Positions 25,825 through 34,156 of a stretch of 64,000 nt of DNA are shown piece after piece. A program made the translations under genes and the position numbers. The notes below the pieces were generated by a model, which was given only the letters and a program-made list of their open reading frames with translations, did not search any database and was not told the origin of the DNA. Each line of letters starts with the position of its first letter. Positions within the stretch are counted from its first letter, which is position 1. This stretch comes from Streptomyces sp. PTY087I2 (GTDB lineage Bacteria > Actinomycetota > Actinomycetes > Streptomycetales > Streptomycetaceae), in assembly GCF_001687325.1 (NCBI RefSeq), contig NZ_LZRD01000010.1:124001-188000 (forward strand). The letters run 5' to 3'.

Positions 25825-26627
25825 ACGGCTTCCCCCTCCACCCGGGCAAGCACGCCCTGCCCGCCGTACCCGACCCGGCCGAGCACGCCGCGTACGTCCG
25901 TACCACCGACCCGGAAGCGGACCTTTCCACGCTCGACGGGGTGGTCCTCCTCTACCAGGGGCGGCTCCTGGAGCACGCGCTGCGTACGTACCGCACCCGC
26001 CTGTGCCCGGGGTGGGTGCGCGGCGACCTGCACCTGGTCGAGGACCAGGGCCGTATGTTCGCTCTGTGCGGCGGCTTCGGCCTCGGCGCCCCGGCCGCCG
26101 CCCTCGTCGTCGAGCAGCTCGCCGCGCTCGGCACCCGGCGGATCATCACCGTCGGCACTGCCGCCTCCCTTCAGCACGGGCTCGGCCCCGGCCACCTCGT
26201 CGTGGGTACGAGTGCGCTCCGCGACGAAGGGCTCTCCCACCACTACCTGCCCCCCGGCCGTACGGCCTCACCCTCGCCCGTCCTCACCCGGTACCTGACC
26301 GAAGCGCTGGCCCCGTACGACGTACCGGTCACGCGCGGGCCGATCTGGACCACGGATGCCCCGTACCGCGAGACAGTGGCAGAAGTCGATCGGTACGAAG
26401 CCGAAGGCATCCTCGCCGCCGACATGGAAGCCGCCGCGGTCTTCGCCGTGGGCCACTGCCGTACGGTCGCCGTCGCCACCGTCCTCGCCATTGCGGACTC
26501 CCTCGTCGACCGCCGCCCGCGCCGGCACTCGCCGGACACCGAACACGCCCTTCACAGGGCGCTGGCCGCAGCGGCGCAGGCGCTCCACACCTCCACGGCG
26601 TCACCGCCGACCCCCGGCGAACACTAG
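25821..26627 (+). CDS. nucleoside phosphorylase (PNP/UDP family)
   Basis: Protein of 268 residues of the purine/uridine phosphorylase family, cleaving N-glycosidic bonds with phosphate. Motifs: FALCGGFGLGAPAAAL, the IITVGTAASLQ strand-loop and the ADMEAAAVFAVG segment with the ribose-binding Met-Glu pair. GTG start overlapping the radical SAM stop by four bases, so clearly in the same operon. This gene ties the sugar pathway to a nucleoside. Confidence 0.87.
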   Translation: MNGFPLHPGKHALPAVPDPAEHAAYVRTTDPEADLSTLDGVVLLYQGRLLEHALRTYRTRLCPGWVRGDLHLVEDQGRMFALCGGFGLGAPAAALVVEQLAALGTRRIITVGTAASLQHGLGPGHLVVGTSALRDEGLSHHYLPPGRTASPSPVLTRYLTEALAPYDVPVTRGPIWTTDAPYRETVAEVDRYEAEGILAADMEAAAVFAVGHCRTVAVATVLAIADSLVDRRPRRHSPDTEHALHRALAAAAQALHTSTASPPTPGEH

Positions 26628-26643
26628 GGTTGAACTCCTAGTG
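26622..26643. repeat. short palindrome at the phosphorylase-glycosyltransferase junction
   Basis: CACTAGG, 8 bases, CCTAGTG: a perfect 7-base inverted repeat straddling the phosphorylase stop codon, 23 bases before the glycosyltransferase start. Could be a weak terminator or an internal operator. Confidence 0.4.
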
Positions 26644-26666
26644 AACAGAAGCAGAAGGGCACCCTT

Positions 26667-27545
26667 GTGAGTACCGGCGCCTCGCGTCCCACGGTCGGCG
26701 CGGTCGTCCTGACCATGAACGACCGGCCCGAGGAGTTCCCCCGGGCCATGGCCTCGCTCCTCGCGCAGGTAGGCATCGACCTCGACGTCGTCGTGGTCGG
26801 CAACGGCTGCGAACCCGAACAGATCCCCGCAGGCGTCCGTACGGTCACGCTGCCCGAGAACGTCGGTATCCCCGAGGGCCGCAACGTAGGGGCCGACAGC
26901 GTCAAGGGCGACCACCTCTTCTTCTTCGACAACGACGCCCACCTGCCCGACACCGCCACCCTCGCCCGGCTCGTCGCCGAACTCCACCGCGACTCCCAGC
27001 TCGCCTACGTACAGCCGCGCATCAGCGACCCGGTGAGCGGTGAGACCCTCCGCCGCTGGGTGCCTCGCCTCCGGGCCTCGGACCCCACCCGGCCCGGCGT
27101 CGTCACGGTCATGGCCGAGGGTGTGGTGATGGTCCGCCGCGACGCCTACGACCGCGCCGGCGGGTGGCCCGGTGAGTTCTTCCTGTTCCACGAAGGCGTC
27201 GAGCTGGCCTGGCGGCTGTGGGACCTGGGATGCACCGGCCGGTACGTGCCGGACATCGTCGTCCACCACCCCGCCACCAACCCGGCCCGGCACGAGACCT
27301 TCTACCGGCTCAACGCCCGCAACCGCGTCTGGGTCGCCCGCCGCAACCTGCCCCGCCCCCTCGTCCCCTTCAACCTCGCCACCTGGAGCCTGATCACCCT
27401 GTGGCGCATCCGCGACCGACAAGCCCTCCGCATCACGCTCGCCGGCTTCCGCGAAGGGCTCGCCGGCGGACAGGGCCCGAGGCAGCCCATGTCCTGGCGC
27501 ACGGTACTCCGGCTCACGGCGGCCGGGCGACCGCCCGTCTTCTAG
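26667..27545 (+). CDS. family 2 glycosyltransferase
   Basis: GT-A fold glycosyltransferase of 292 residues. It begins with the GT2 strand (VGAVVLTMNDRPEEFPRAMAS), has the NVGIPEGRNVGAD loop, the metal-binding DNDAHL motif near residue 90 and the acceptor-side FHEGVELAWRLWDLG with the catalytic-type Glu. Last gene of the rightward operon and probably transfers the finished sugar. GTG start at 26667. Confidence 0.88.
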   Translation: MSTGASRPTVGAVVLTMNDRPEEFPRAMASLLAQVGIDLDVVVVGNGCEPEQIPAGVRTVTLPENVGIPEGRNVGADSVKGDHLFFFDNDAHLPDTATLARLVAELHRDSQLAYVQPRISDPVSGETLRRWVPRLRASDPTRPGVVTVMAEGVVMVRRDAYDRAGGWPGEFFLFHEGVELAWRLWDLGCTGRYVPDIVVHHPATNPARHETFYRLNARNRVWVARRNLPRPLVPFNLATWSLITLWRIRDRQALRITLAGFREGLAGGQGPRQPMSWRTVLRLTAAGRPPVF

Positions 27546-27713
27546 CCTCCCAGGGCGTCTCCCGCACCCGCGTAGCCAGCTGTCCTGTGGCACTGAAGGT
27601 TGAGTGTTCTCGCTGAACCTTGGGCGTGAGGATGGGGCCGACCTCAAGTCGGCTGTCGCCTTTCGTCCGTCACCCGGGCGACCCGCAGGAAGCCCCACGG
27701 GTCCAGGTGGTCC

Positions 27714-27760
27714 CGAGGAGGGCGATCTCCTTGCCCCTTGGGGGTCGGTCGCCCTCCTCG
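27714..27760. terminator. bidirectional terminator
   Basis: Perfect 12-base stem CGAGGAGGGCGA / TCGCCCTCCTCG with a 23-base loop that itself holds CCCC/GGGG. Lies between the rightward glycosyltransferase and the leftward glycine-rich gene. Confidence 0.75.
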
Positions 27761-27786
27761 GCGCGGAGGCCCCGGCTCCGCGAACC

Positions 27787-28611
27787 TCAGCCGGCCGGGG
27801 TGTACGTCAGCGCCACGCAGCCGTCGTGGCCCTCGGTCCCGTCCTTCGAGGGTTCCTGCGTCGGCTGGTGCCCGCCGGAGTTCCCCGCTCCCTTGCCGCC
27901 GTAGCCGCCCTGTCCGGCGAAGGGGTTGCAGGCCATCCCGGCTGCCGAAGTCTGACCGGCCTTGCCGCCGCGCCCGGGGTGGTTGCGCGAGGCGTCCCCA
28001 CCCGACGCACCCGACTCCCCCGGGGTCAGCACGGCCCCGGAGCCCTCGCAGTGAGACCTCTGCGTGCTGCCGCCCGCCCCGGCCGAACCGCCGTAGCCGC
28101 TCTGGAACGATCCCGACGCCTCACCGCCGTGCCCGGGGTCCCCGGCCGAGGCGACCAGCAGCGGACCGGCCTCGAACGGGTCACCCTCGGCCTTGCCGAT
28201 GGCCGTGTCCATTCCCCCGGCACCGGCCTGGCCGTTGTTGTACTTCCCGCTGCCGCCCTTGCCGCCCGCACCGCCGCTGCCGACCGCGACGAGGAGGCTG
28301 CTCCCGGCTTCGACGGGGATCGTGCAGGTCACGGTCGCACCGCTGCCTCCGCCACCGCCGCCCGCCCCGCTGAGCGAACCGCTGTTGTTGCCGCCCCCGC
28401 CCGCACCGCCGCCGCCGGCGCCCACCGCCGTCACCTTGATGCTGCTCACGCCCTCGGGGACCGTGAAGGCGTGCTCCCCGGCGGTGTCGAACGTCTGGGT
28501 GACAGGTTCCGGAGCCGCCGACGCGGGGCTGGTGGGCACCAGCAAGGCCGCCACTGCCATGACAGCGACCTGCGCGGCGCGCATCGGTGACGAGGCGGAG
28601 TTGAGCCTCAT
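27787..28611 (-). CDS. secreted glycine-rich protein
   Basis: Protein of 274 residues with a signal peptide (basic start, hydrophobic AAQVAVMAVAALLV, Ala-rich cleavage zone near residue 32). After a short beta-like stretch (TQTFDTAGEHAFTVPEGVSSIKVTAVGAGG) the rest is extremely Gly/Ser-rich with scattered Cys. The N-terminal beta stretch resembles the start of glycine-rich domains of surface proteins in actinobacteria. ATG at 28611 with GGAGG upstream; in-frame sequence further upstream is implausible. Extracellular; function unknown. Confidence 0.75.
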   Translation of the reverse strand: MRLNSASSPMRAAQVAVMAVAALLVPTSPASAAPEPVTQTFDTAGEHAFTVPEGVSSIKVTAVGAGGGGAGGGGNNSGSLSGAGGGGGGSGATVTCTIPVEAGSSLLVAVGSGGAGGKGGSGKYNNGQAGAGGMDTAIGKAEGDPFEAGPLLVASAGDPGHGGEASGSFQSGYGGSAGAGGSTQRSHCEGSGAVLTPGESGASGGDASRNHPGRGGKAGQTSAAGMACNPFAGQGGYGGKGAGNSGGHQPTQEPSKDGTEGHDGCVALTYTPAG

Positions 28612-29398
28612 AGGGAAAGACCTCCATGCCGTAGCGAAACTCAGCTGTGCAAAGCCAGCCTCACCCAACCAACTCTGGAACACGGCCATTTGGACGCCAC
28701 CGGACGCCAAGATCACCCCATCGAGGCAGCCTTCGCTCACCATCCCCGTGTTTGAACAGCGACTCGCTCCGTCAGGCGCTCGGCACCGGATGATCAACGA
28801 TCACAGAATCGCTTTGCCCTGGGGCGACTCGGCACCTTCATCAACAGCTGGTACCTATCCGTCCGACAGGGGCCATCCACCTCTCGCGATCTACCAGGCT
28901 GGTCAGCACGGGCGTAGGCCGTCACTCAAACTTGAATGAGATCGCTCAGCCTTCAATGGGACAGGACAAGGTCGCTCGCTACGGGCAGCGGATTCGCCCC
29001 AACCGTTCTTGTTAGACGGTCCGTTCAAATGCCCCCGCTTCAACTAGGCGAGAAGGAAGTACGTTTAACTGTGGCGGATCGTCGGATTTAGTTGGCAAAG
29101 TTCGCGCGGTGAAATAGGCGTAACGTTTACAAGTCTCGCCTGCCCAGAGGGCGACTCCAAGATCAATCATCATGCGTGGCCTGCCATTTGTGATCTTGAG
29201 TTGTTCTTGTGATCAACTGCGCTTGGGTGATCTTTGTAACATGCACTCCTCTCATGATCGCTTAATCTCCCTTGTACGCTTAGGCGCGACAGCGTGTGCC
29301 GGTCGACCACCGTGCGCATCGAACACAGGCTTCAGGCTGCTAGCGCCTCGCGTACGCGTTTAGGTATGAGGCTGGTAGTGAGCATGAATGGAGCGACT
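28612..29398. other. gene-free, lower-GC interval
   Basis: About 790 bases. The part after 28930 is clearly less GC-rich than the flanks (for example TTTAACTGTGG near 29064 and TTGTGATCTTGAGTTGTTC near 29188) and leads into the ImmA/IrrE gene. A CAAGATCA/TGATCTTG pair lies at about 29159-29200. Short frames exist but none is credible. Probably promoters plus recently acquired DNA. Confidence 0.45.
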
Positions 29399-29953
29399 AT
29401 GCGTTGGCGTAGGGACCCTTCACGGCGCGCCCTTGTAAGGGAATGTGAGGGGAAGCTGGCCGATCTCCCTATACCGACCCCCTTCAGCGTCGAGACGCTG
29501 GTGCGCAACATGGAAGACGTATTGGGACGCCAGATCCAGTTGGCTCCACTGGACGACCCCGACGGGGGTCTGGGTACAGCGTGTGGCCTTCGGGTAAAAA
29601 CTCCCGAAGTTACCATAATCCTGTATCGGCGCCGCTCAAGTCGTAATCAAACGGAGCACATCATCCTCCACGAGATCGCGCACGAATGGATGGACCACGG
29701 TACCTCCCTTACAGCGGCCGAGGTTGAGAGATATGTTCCCGAACGCATCCGTCAGGAAGTTGTTCGACGTTTCCCGTCGGCCTTGGTCCAAGCGCGTGTT
29801 GATTTCGACAGTATTGAGGAAAAGCAAGCCGAGCTTTCGGCGTCATTGATTAAGCGACTGGCGCGTCGTCAGTCGGCTACGGGAGACGACGTGATCAGCC
29901 TTTTGGAGTATTCGTTGGCTCATCCAGTCGCCCCACCGCGACGTCGACGCTAG
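29399..29953 (+). CDS. ImmA/IrrE-family metallopeptidase
   Basis: Zinc metallopeptidase-like protein of 184 residues. The HEXXH motif is HEIAH at residues 91-95 with a further His100. In ImmA and IrrE such proteins cleave repressors to switch on mobile-element or stress genes. The N-terminus (MRWRRDPSRRALV) is typical of the Streptomyces subgroup. GGAG lies five bases before the ATG; upstream in-frame ATGs at 29369 and 29384 are alternatives. Base composition is lower in GC than the surroundings. A membrane protein follows 64 bases downstream. Confidence 0.85.
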   Translation: MRWRRDPSRRALVRECEGKLADLPIPTPFSVETLVRNMEDVLGRQIQLAPLDDPDGGLGTACGLRVKTPEVTIILYRRRSSRNQTEHIILHEIAHEWMDHGTSLTAAEVERYVPERIRQEVVRRFPSALVQARVDFDSIEEKQAELSASLIKRLARRQSATGDDVISLLEYSLAHPVAPPRRRR

Positions 29954-30017
29954 CTGCGCCCGCCGTCAATCCTCGCAATGACCCTCTAATGGCGAGTCTG
30001 CACTCTGCAGAGCCCAC

Positions 30018-31295
30018 GTGTGGCAGCAGGTGTGGCACGCATGGATATCGACTGATCCTGTGCTCGACTTCTTCAAATGCTTCACTGCGGCAGTAATGAC
30101 GCTGATCTCCATATGGAGATTCCCGGCCGTCAGATATGGCGATGCGCACCGCAGGGCACTCTGGGGTGGCTATGCCGGATTTTCGGTCGCTCTATGCCTC
30201 TATACGCCAGCAGCAATGGACGCAGTGGGCCAAATTCCTGTGGTCGACCTGAGCGCTCTACTCCGGCACTTTGCCAGTACAGCGGCGATCATGGCCGCCC
30301 TTACGTACGTCGCCACTAGCTACGGTAAGACCTCTGAGGCTTTCGTGCCAAGGCACGTAGAGGTCTCACGCTGGATCGCCCGCGCGTCGTACAGGGCCGG
30401 AGCGGTGGGTGTAGTTCTGCTCGCAGTCCTATTTTTCACCGTGGTGAAGCGGGATCGGCCGAGCGAAGATTTCCTCATTGACCATGCTGGGCAATGGGGG
30501 GTCGCGGTCTACATGACTGTCTTCTATTTTTTCCCGCTAGTTACCACTGCAGTCTGTGGCTATCAGTGGACTAGGGTGGCACGCCGGGCCGAAAGTACGA
30601 GCATGCGTATCGGGCTGGGCCTGATGGGTTTCTCCATGTGGATGGGGCTGGTCCATACGGTAGCCCGAATCACGATTCTCTGGGGCGCCGTAATATTTCC
30701 TCTCAGCGAATCCACCGTGCAGCTCCTTGTTGATGCCACCGCAATCTGGATGAACCTCCTTTTCATTATCGTTGCCGTAGGGGCGAGCATCCCGACAACC
30801 CGCGCAGCTGCGGCGCGTTGGAAGACATTTCGAACTCTATACCGGATCTATCCGCTCTGGTTCGACCTGGTTGAAGCCTTTCCCGGAACAAGCCTTTATC
30901 CGCCCGGTCGACGCATCAGGGAACTCCTGCAGGTGCGCGTCCCCATTGACGTCCGTCTGGACCGATGGACGCAGGATATTTCCGATGCTTGCGAGAAACT
31001 GCGTTACTACGTTCCGTGCGACCTAATGTTCGCTGCGGAAGACCTGGCATCCGTACATTCTGACCCTGGCCCCACTGCGGAGGCATACTGGGTAAAGGCC
31101 GGACTCCTGGCAGCTAATGATGAATCCGCCCGTCCGTCTTCAGCTACTCTTCTGAGAGATAAGCCCTTCGTCGACACCGATAGCGAGGCTGCGTGGTACG
31201 TGCGAGTTAGTGCAGTCTATTCGCAAATCGATACGGATCAGGCCCAGAGGGTTCTTGACAAATCTCAGAAGCTGGAACCATCGTCCCGAAATTAG
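30018..31295 (+). CDS. MAB_1171c-like multi-spanning membrane protein
   Basis: Membrane protein of 425 residues with about seven hydrophobic segments in the first 270 residues and a soluble C-terminal part of about 155 residues (FRTLYRIYPLWFDLVEAFPG and onward). This arrangement, just after an ImmA/IrrE peptidase gene, matches the paired MAB_1171c-like proteins found widely in actinobacteria. The pair may form a membrane sensor with peptidase output, but no function is established. GC is lower than in the flanking genes. Confidence 0.78.
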   Translation: MWQQVWHAWISTDPVLDFFKCFTAAVMTLISIWRFPAVRYGDAHRRALWGGYAGFSVALCLYTPAAMDAVGQIPVVDLSALLRHFASTAAIMAALTYVATSYGKTSEAFVPRHVEVSRWIARASYRAGAVGVVLLAVLFFTVVKRDRPSEDFLIDHAGQWGVAVYMTVFYFFPLVTTAVCGYQWTRVARRAESTSMRIGLGLMGFSMWMGLVHTVARITILWGAVIFPLSESTVQLLVDATAIWMNLLFIIVAVGASIPTTRAAAARWKTFRTLYRIYPLWFDLVEAFPGTSLYPPGRRIRELLQVRVPIDVRLDRWTQDISDACEKLRYYVPCDLMFAAEDLASVHSDPGPTAEAYWVKAGLLAANDESARPSSATLLRDKPFVDTDSEAAWYVRVSAVYSQIDTDQAQRVLDKSQKLEPSSRN

Positions 31296-31574
31296 CTCCA
31301 TGGGGTGGCGCACAGCCATATCCGTGCCAATGTTCACGGCGTGTGCGTCTTGTCACTCAAAGATGCGATCTTAGCTGGCTGGCGTGAGATTCGGCACCAC
31401 ATGCTGCGTGGTCTCGGCTGATACCGTGGGCTAGGCGGACAGAAGTTTTTTTGCCCGCCCCGTAAGCGCACTTCCTGGCCTGCGACGCGCAGCTTCTGCG
31501 ACCGCCTCATGTGCCGGGCCGCGACGCTGTCCTGTTGGGACAGGCGTCCGAATCTCAGCAATGGAGTTCTCCGC

Positions 31575-32204
31575 ATGTCCAACCGCCGTACTGGCCTCAT
31601 TCTTGATTTCGGAGGCGTTCTCACCACCCCCCTGCTGCCCGCAGTGTTGGCGTTCGAGGTGCGTGAGGGGCTTCCGCGGGGTGCATGCCTCACTGCCTTG
31701 TACAAGGACCCGGAGGGCGTCCGGATCACCAGCGATCTGGAGCGCGGCGTGGTGTCCCAGACGGAGTGGAACGAGTTCGCCGGCAGGATGCTGAATGTGC
31801 CGGCGGACGGTCTGATGGGCAGGATCTTCGGTGACCTCCGCCCTGAGCCCCTACTGATCGACGCTGCCGCAGCGGCACGGCGAGCAGGCATCAAGGTGGG
31901 CATCCTGTCCAATTCGGTGGGATTGTCTCCGTGGGACCTGTACGACGGCTACGAGCTGGAGAAGCTGTACGACGTCGTCGTGATCAGCGAGCAGCACCTG
32001 ATGCGCAAGCCCGACCCTCAGCTTTTCGAGACCACACTCAAGCTCATGGGGCTGCCGGCCGAGGAGTGCATCTTCGTCGACGACACCGAAGCGTACGTTC
32101 AGGCAGCGGAGCAGCTTGGCCTCGCGGGAGTGCACAACCAGGACCCCAAGCAGACGGTCGCCACCCTGTCCGAGCTTCTCGGCGTTGACCTGGCTGCTTC
32201 CTAG
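31575..32204 (+). CDS. HAD-family hydrolase
   Basis: Haloacid dehalogenase-like hydrolase of 209 residues, subfamily IA. Motif I LDFGGVLT near residue 10 has the nucleophile Asp but Gly-Gly where most phosphatases have DxD, as in related epoxide-hydrolase N-terminal-type and phosphatase members. Motif II is LSNS, motif III RKPDP and motif IV FVDDTE. ATG at 31575 with GGAG eight bases upstream. Standalone gene ending at a very strong terminator. Substrate unknown. Confidence 0.87.
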   Translation: MSNRRTGLILDFGGVLTTPLLPAVLAFEVREGLPRGACLTALYKDPEGVRITSDLERGVVSQTEWNEFAGRMLNVPADGLMGRIFGDLRPEPLLIDAAAAARRAGIKVGILSNSVGLSPWDLYDGYELEKLYDVVVISEQHLMRKPDPQLFETTLKLMGLPAEECIFVDDTEAYVQAAEQLGLAGVHNQDPKQTVATLSELLGVDLAAS

Positions 32205-32227
32205 ATCGGCTTCGATCTTCGTCTGTT

Positions 32228-32277
32228 CGAAGGGACTACGGCTCAACCTCCGCAGAGGTTGAGCCGTAGTCCCTTCG
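32228..32277. terminator. very strong bidirectional terminator
   Basis: Perfect 23-base stem (CGAAGGGACTACGGCTCAAC... pairing through to CCCTTCG) with a 4-base loop at 32251-32254, between the rightward HAD gene and the leftward double-HTH gene. Confidence 0.9.
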
Positions 32278-32398
32278 CGTTCCCGGTCCGAGTTCTGCGG
32301 TGCGCGGCCAGAACCGATTGGCCAGAGGCTGGTCGGGGCACCGGGCATGCTCCAGGCGGTAGCGCCGCGACAGTCCGCGATGTCGCCTGCCGGTGGCG

Positions 32399-33274
32399 TC
32401 ACTCCTCGTCTTGAACCTCGGGCAGCTTGTGCCTCAGTTCTCCGACGAGCCTGTTGATGCCGGCCATCATCTCGACGGTCAGTCCTTCGCTGTTGCCGCG
32501 TGCGGCCAGACCGAGGACCTGTCCCTGGTGGATCGAGCCGATGAAACGAATCGCCTCCAGGAACTCCCGGACCAGGGGAGTCAGCTCGGCGTCATCCCCG
32601 AACAGCCAGGGGGGAACCTGGAAGGCGTGGGCGAGTCCGTCACGCACTTCATCCGACGCCTCGGTTGCCGTACCTTCGCGCAGATGGACGATGTCCTCGG
32701 TGGTGACGACTGCCGCTGGCGCGTAGTGATTGACGAGCCGCGCGATCTCCGCGTCGGAGAGCGTTTTCTGGCCGGTGGGGCCGTACTGCAGGAGGAAGTT
32801 GATCTTTTCCCCGATCGTGCGGGGCGCGGTCTCCTGGTCGTCACGCAGGGATGTGGGGCGAATCCCGAATGAGCGGTCCTGGGCCGAGAGCAACTCGTCT
32901 TCGGTGACGCCGTATGCCGCCGCGAGCGGCCGCACATAGTTGTCGTTGAGCCTGCGCCGACCGGACTCGGCATTGCTCACCGGGGCCCGACTCGTCCTGA
33001 TGATCGCGGCGGCCTCTGCCACGCTGAGACCGGCGTCGCACCGCAGAAGCTGTAGGTCCGGCGGGCCCTCGTGGGGAAACAGTTCGTCGAGCGGCTGACG
33101 GAGCGCCGACGCGATCACCGGCAGCTTCTCGCCCTTGGGGAAGTCTTGTCCCGATTCCCATCGCGCGATGGTGGGGCCGCTGACGCCCACCATCTTGCCC
33201 AGCTCCTTCTGGTGCATGTCCCTTTGCCGGCGGACAGCGCGCACGCGGCTGCCGTCGAACTGGCGTGGGGGCAC
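32399..33274 (-). CDS. XRE-family regulator with two HTH domains
   Basis: Protein of 291 residues with two Cro/CI-type helix-turn-helix units in tandem: residues about 8-65 (VRAVRRQRDMHQKELGKMVG, then IARWESGQ) and about 74-130 (LQLLRCDAGLSVAEAAAII, then VSNAESGRRRL). The remaining 160 residues are helical and may bind a ligand or mediate dimerisation. GTG start with AGGAG five bases upstream. Likely a repressor for the low-GC module or the element to its right. Confidence 0.85.
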   Translation of the reverse strand: MPPRQFDGSRVRAVRRQRDMHQKELGKMVGVSGPTIARWESGQDFPKGEKLPVIASALRQPLDELFPHEGPPDLQLLRCDAGLSVAEAAAIIRTSRAPVSNAESGRRRLNDNYVRPLAAAYGVTEDELLSAQDRSFGIRPTSLRDDQETAPRTIGEKINFLLQYGPTGQKTLSDAEIARLVNHYAPAAVVTTEDIVHLREGTATEASDEVRDGLAHAFQVPPWLFGDDAELTPLVREFLEAIRFIGSIHQGQVLGLAARGNSEGLTVEMMAGINRLVGELRHKLPEVQDEE

Positions 33275-33828
33275 ATGAACTCCTGCGAGATGGCGATGGG
33301 GCTGGCGTCTGGGGCAACTCTAATCCAGAGTTGATGCATACGCGAAACTGACGTACGTTTCCGTATCGCGCCTGTTGATCGGGCCCACTCTACGGTGTCA
33401 GCCCTTGGGGGACCTCTGTCCATTTTTCTCTGCCCATGACCGCCCGCACAACGGGCGCTGGGAGCGATGCCCGGCTGGAGCGGAACGTTCTCGACATCGC
33501 CTGTCCGGATCCAGTCGAGGGGGCGAGTCGACGGCAATTTGATCTTCCGGGCAACGGGATGGACTTGTCTGTGGGGGTCTACGTATGTTCGTCGTCCCCC
33601 CGCCGGGCAGGGCCCCGGGGAGGGGACGACGACCACCGGAAAGGAGACGGGACGGATGACGGAACACGACCCGTGACCTGGCTCGAAAAATGAAACCGGC
33701 GCCCGGGAGATACCAACTCCCAAGCGCCGGGCTGGCACCCCAAAGGATGCCAATCACACATCACGCGGGCAGCAGGGCTTCTTGCACGAGACCGCCGCAC
33801 CGCGCTCCTACGAACAACGGAGTATCGC
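33275..33828. other. regulatory interval before the replication genes
   Basis: About 550 bases with no credible gene. It holds an 11-base perfect hairpin at 33589-33632 and a weaker GGCGC...GCGCC structure near 33700-33735. Presumably carries the promoter and perhaps attenuator of the rightward replication/mobilisation operon. Confidence 0.45.
33589..33632. terminator. hairpin upstream of the replication operon
   Basis: Perfect 11-base arms TCGTCGTCCCC and GGGGACGACGA with a 22-base GC-rich loop, about 200 bases upstream of the first gene of the operon. Could insulate the element from outside transcription or act as an attenuator. Confidence 0.5.
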
Positions 33829-34155
33829 ATGCTCGCCACGCCGAGCGGAACCCCGGCCTGCCCGGACGACGACCGTCCGCGCCGCCTCGCCGCCCAGCTC
33901 GCCGACATGATCCCGGGGGCGGCCACCATCCGGGTCAGCCTCACCGACCCGACGCAGACGTGGCCTCATCTGCACGCCGTCGTCAAGGACGAGGCCGGGA
34001 GGACCATAGAGCTGAGCCGTCCCACCGCCAGGATCGCAGCCCGCTGGATCCTGCGGGTCTGGCCGGAGGCGGACTGGGTGCGCCCGCACACCTTCTACCT
34101 CGTCGACGCCACCCTCACTCGCAGTGACCTGGTCGCCGCCGATCGGGGCCGCTGA
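33829..34155 (+). CDS. hypothetical protein, start of replication operon
   Basis: Protein of 108 residues ending just before the replication initiator gene. Compact mixed alpha/beta character (AATIRVSLTDPTQTWPHLHAV, RIAARWILRVWPEADW). No family recognised. Tight spacing (one base between its stop and the next ATG) indicates co-transcription and possible translational coupling with the initiator. Confidence 0.65.
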   Translation: MLATPSGTPACPDDDRPRRLAAQLADMIPGAATIRVSLTDPTQTWPHLHAVVKDEAGRTIELSRPTARIAARWILRVWPEADWVRPHTFYLVDATLTRSDLVAADRGR

Positions 34156-34156
34156 C

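Noticed and set aside
28025..28430. Proline/Ala-rich plus-strand frames over the Gly-rich gene
   Set aside because: They are the complement of glycine codons; the minus-strand gene has a signal peptide and ribosome binding site.
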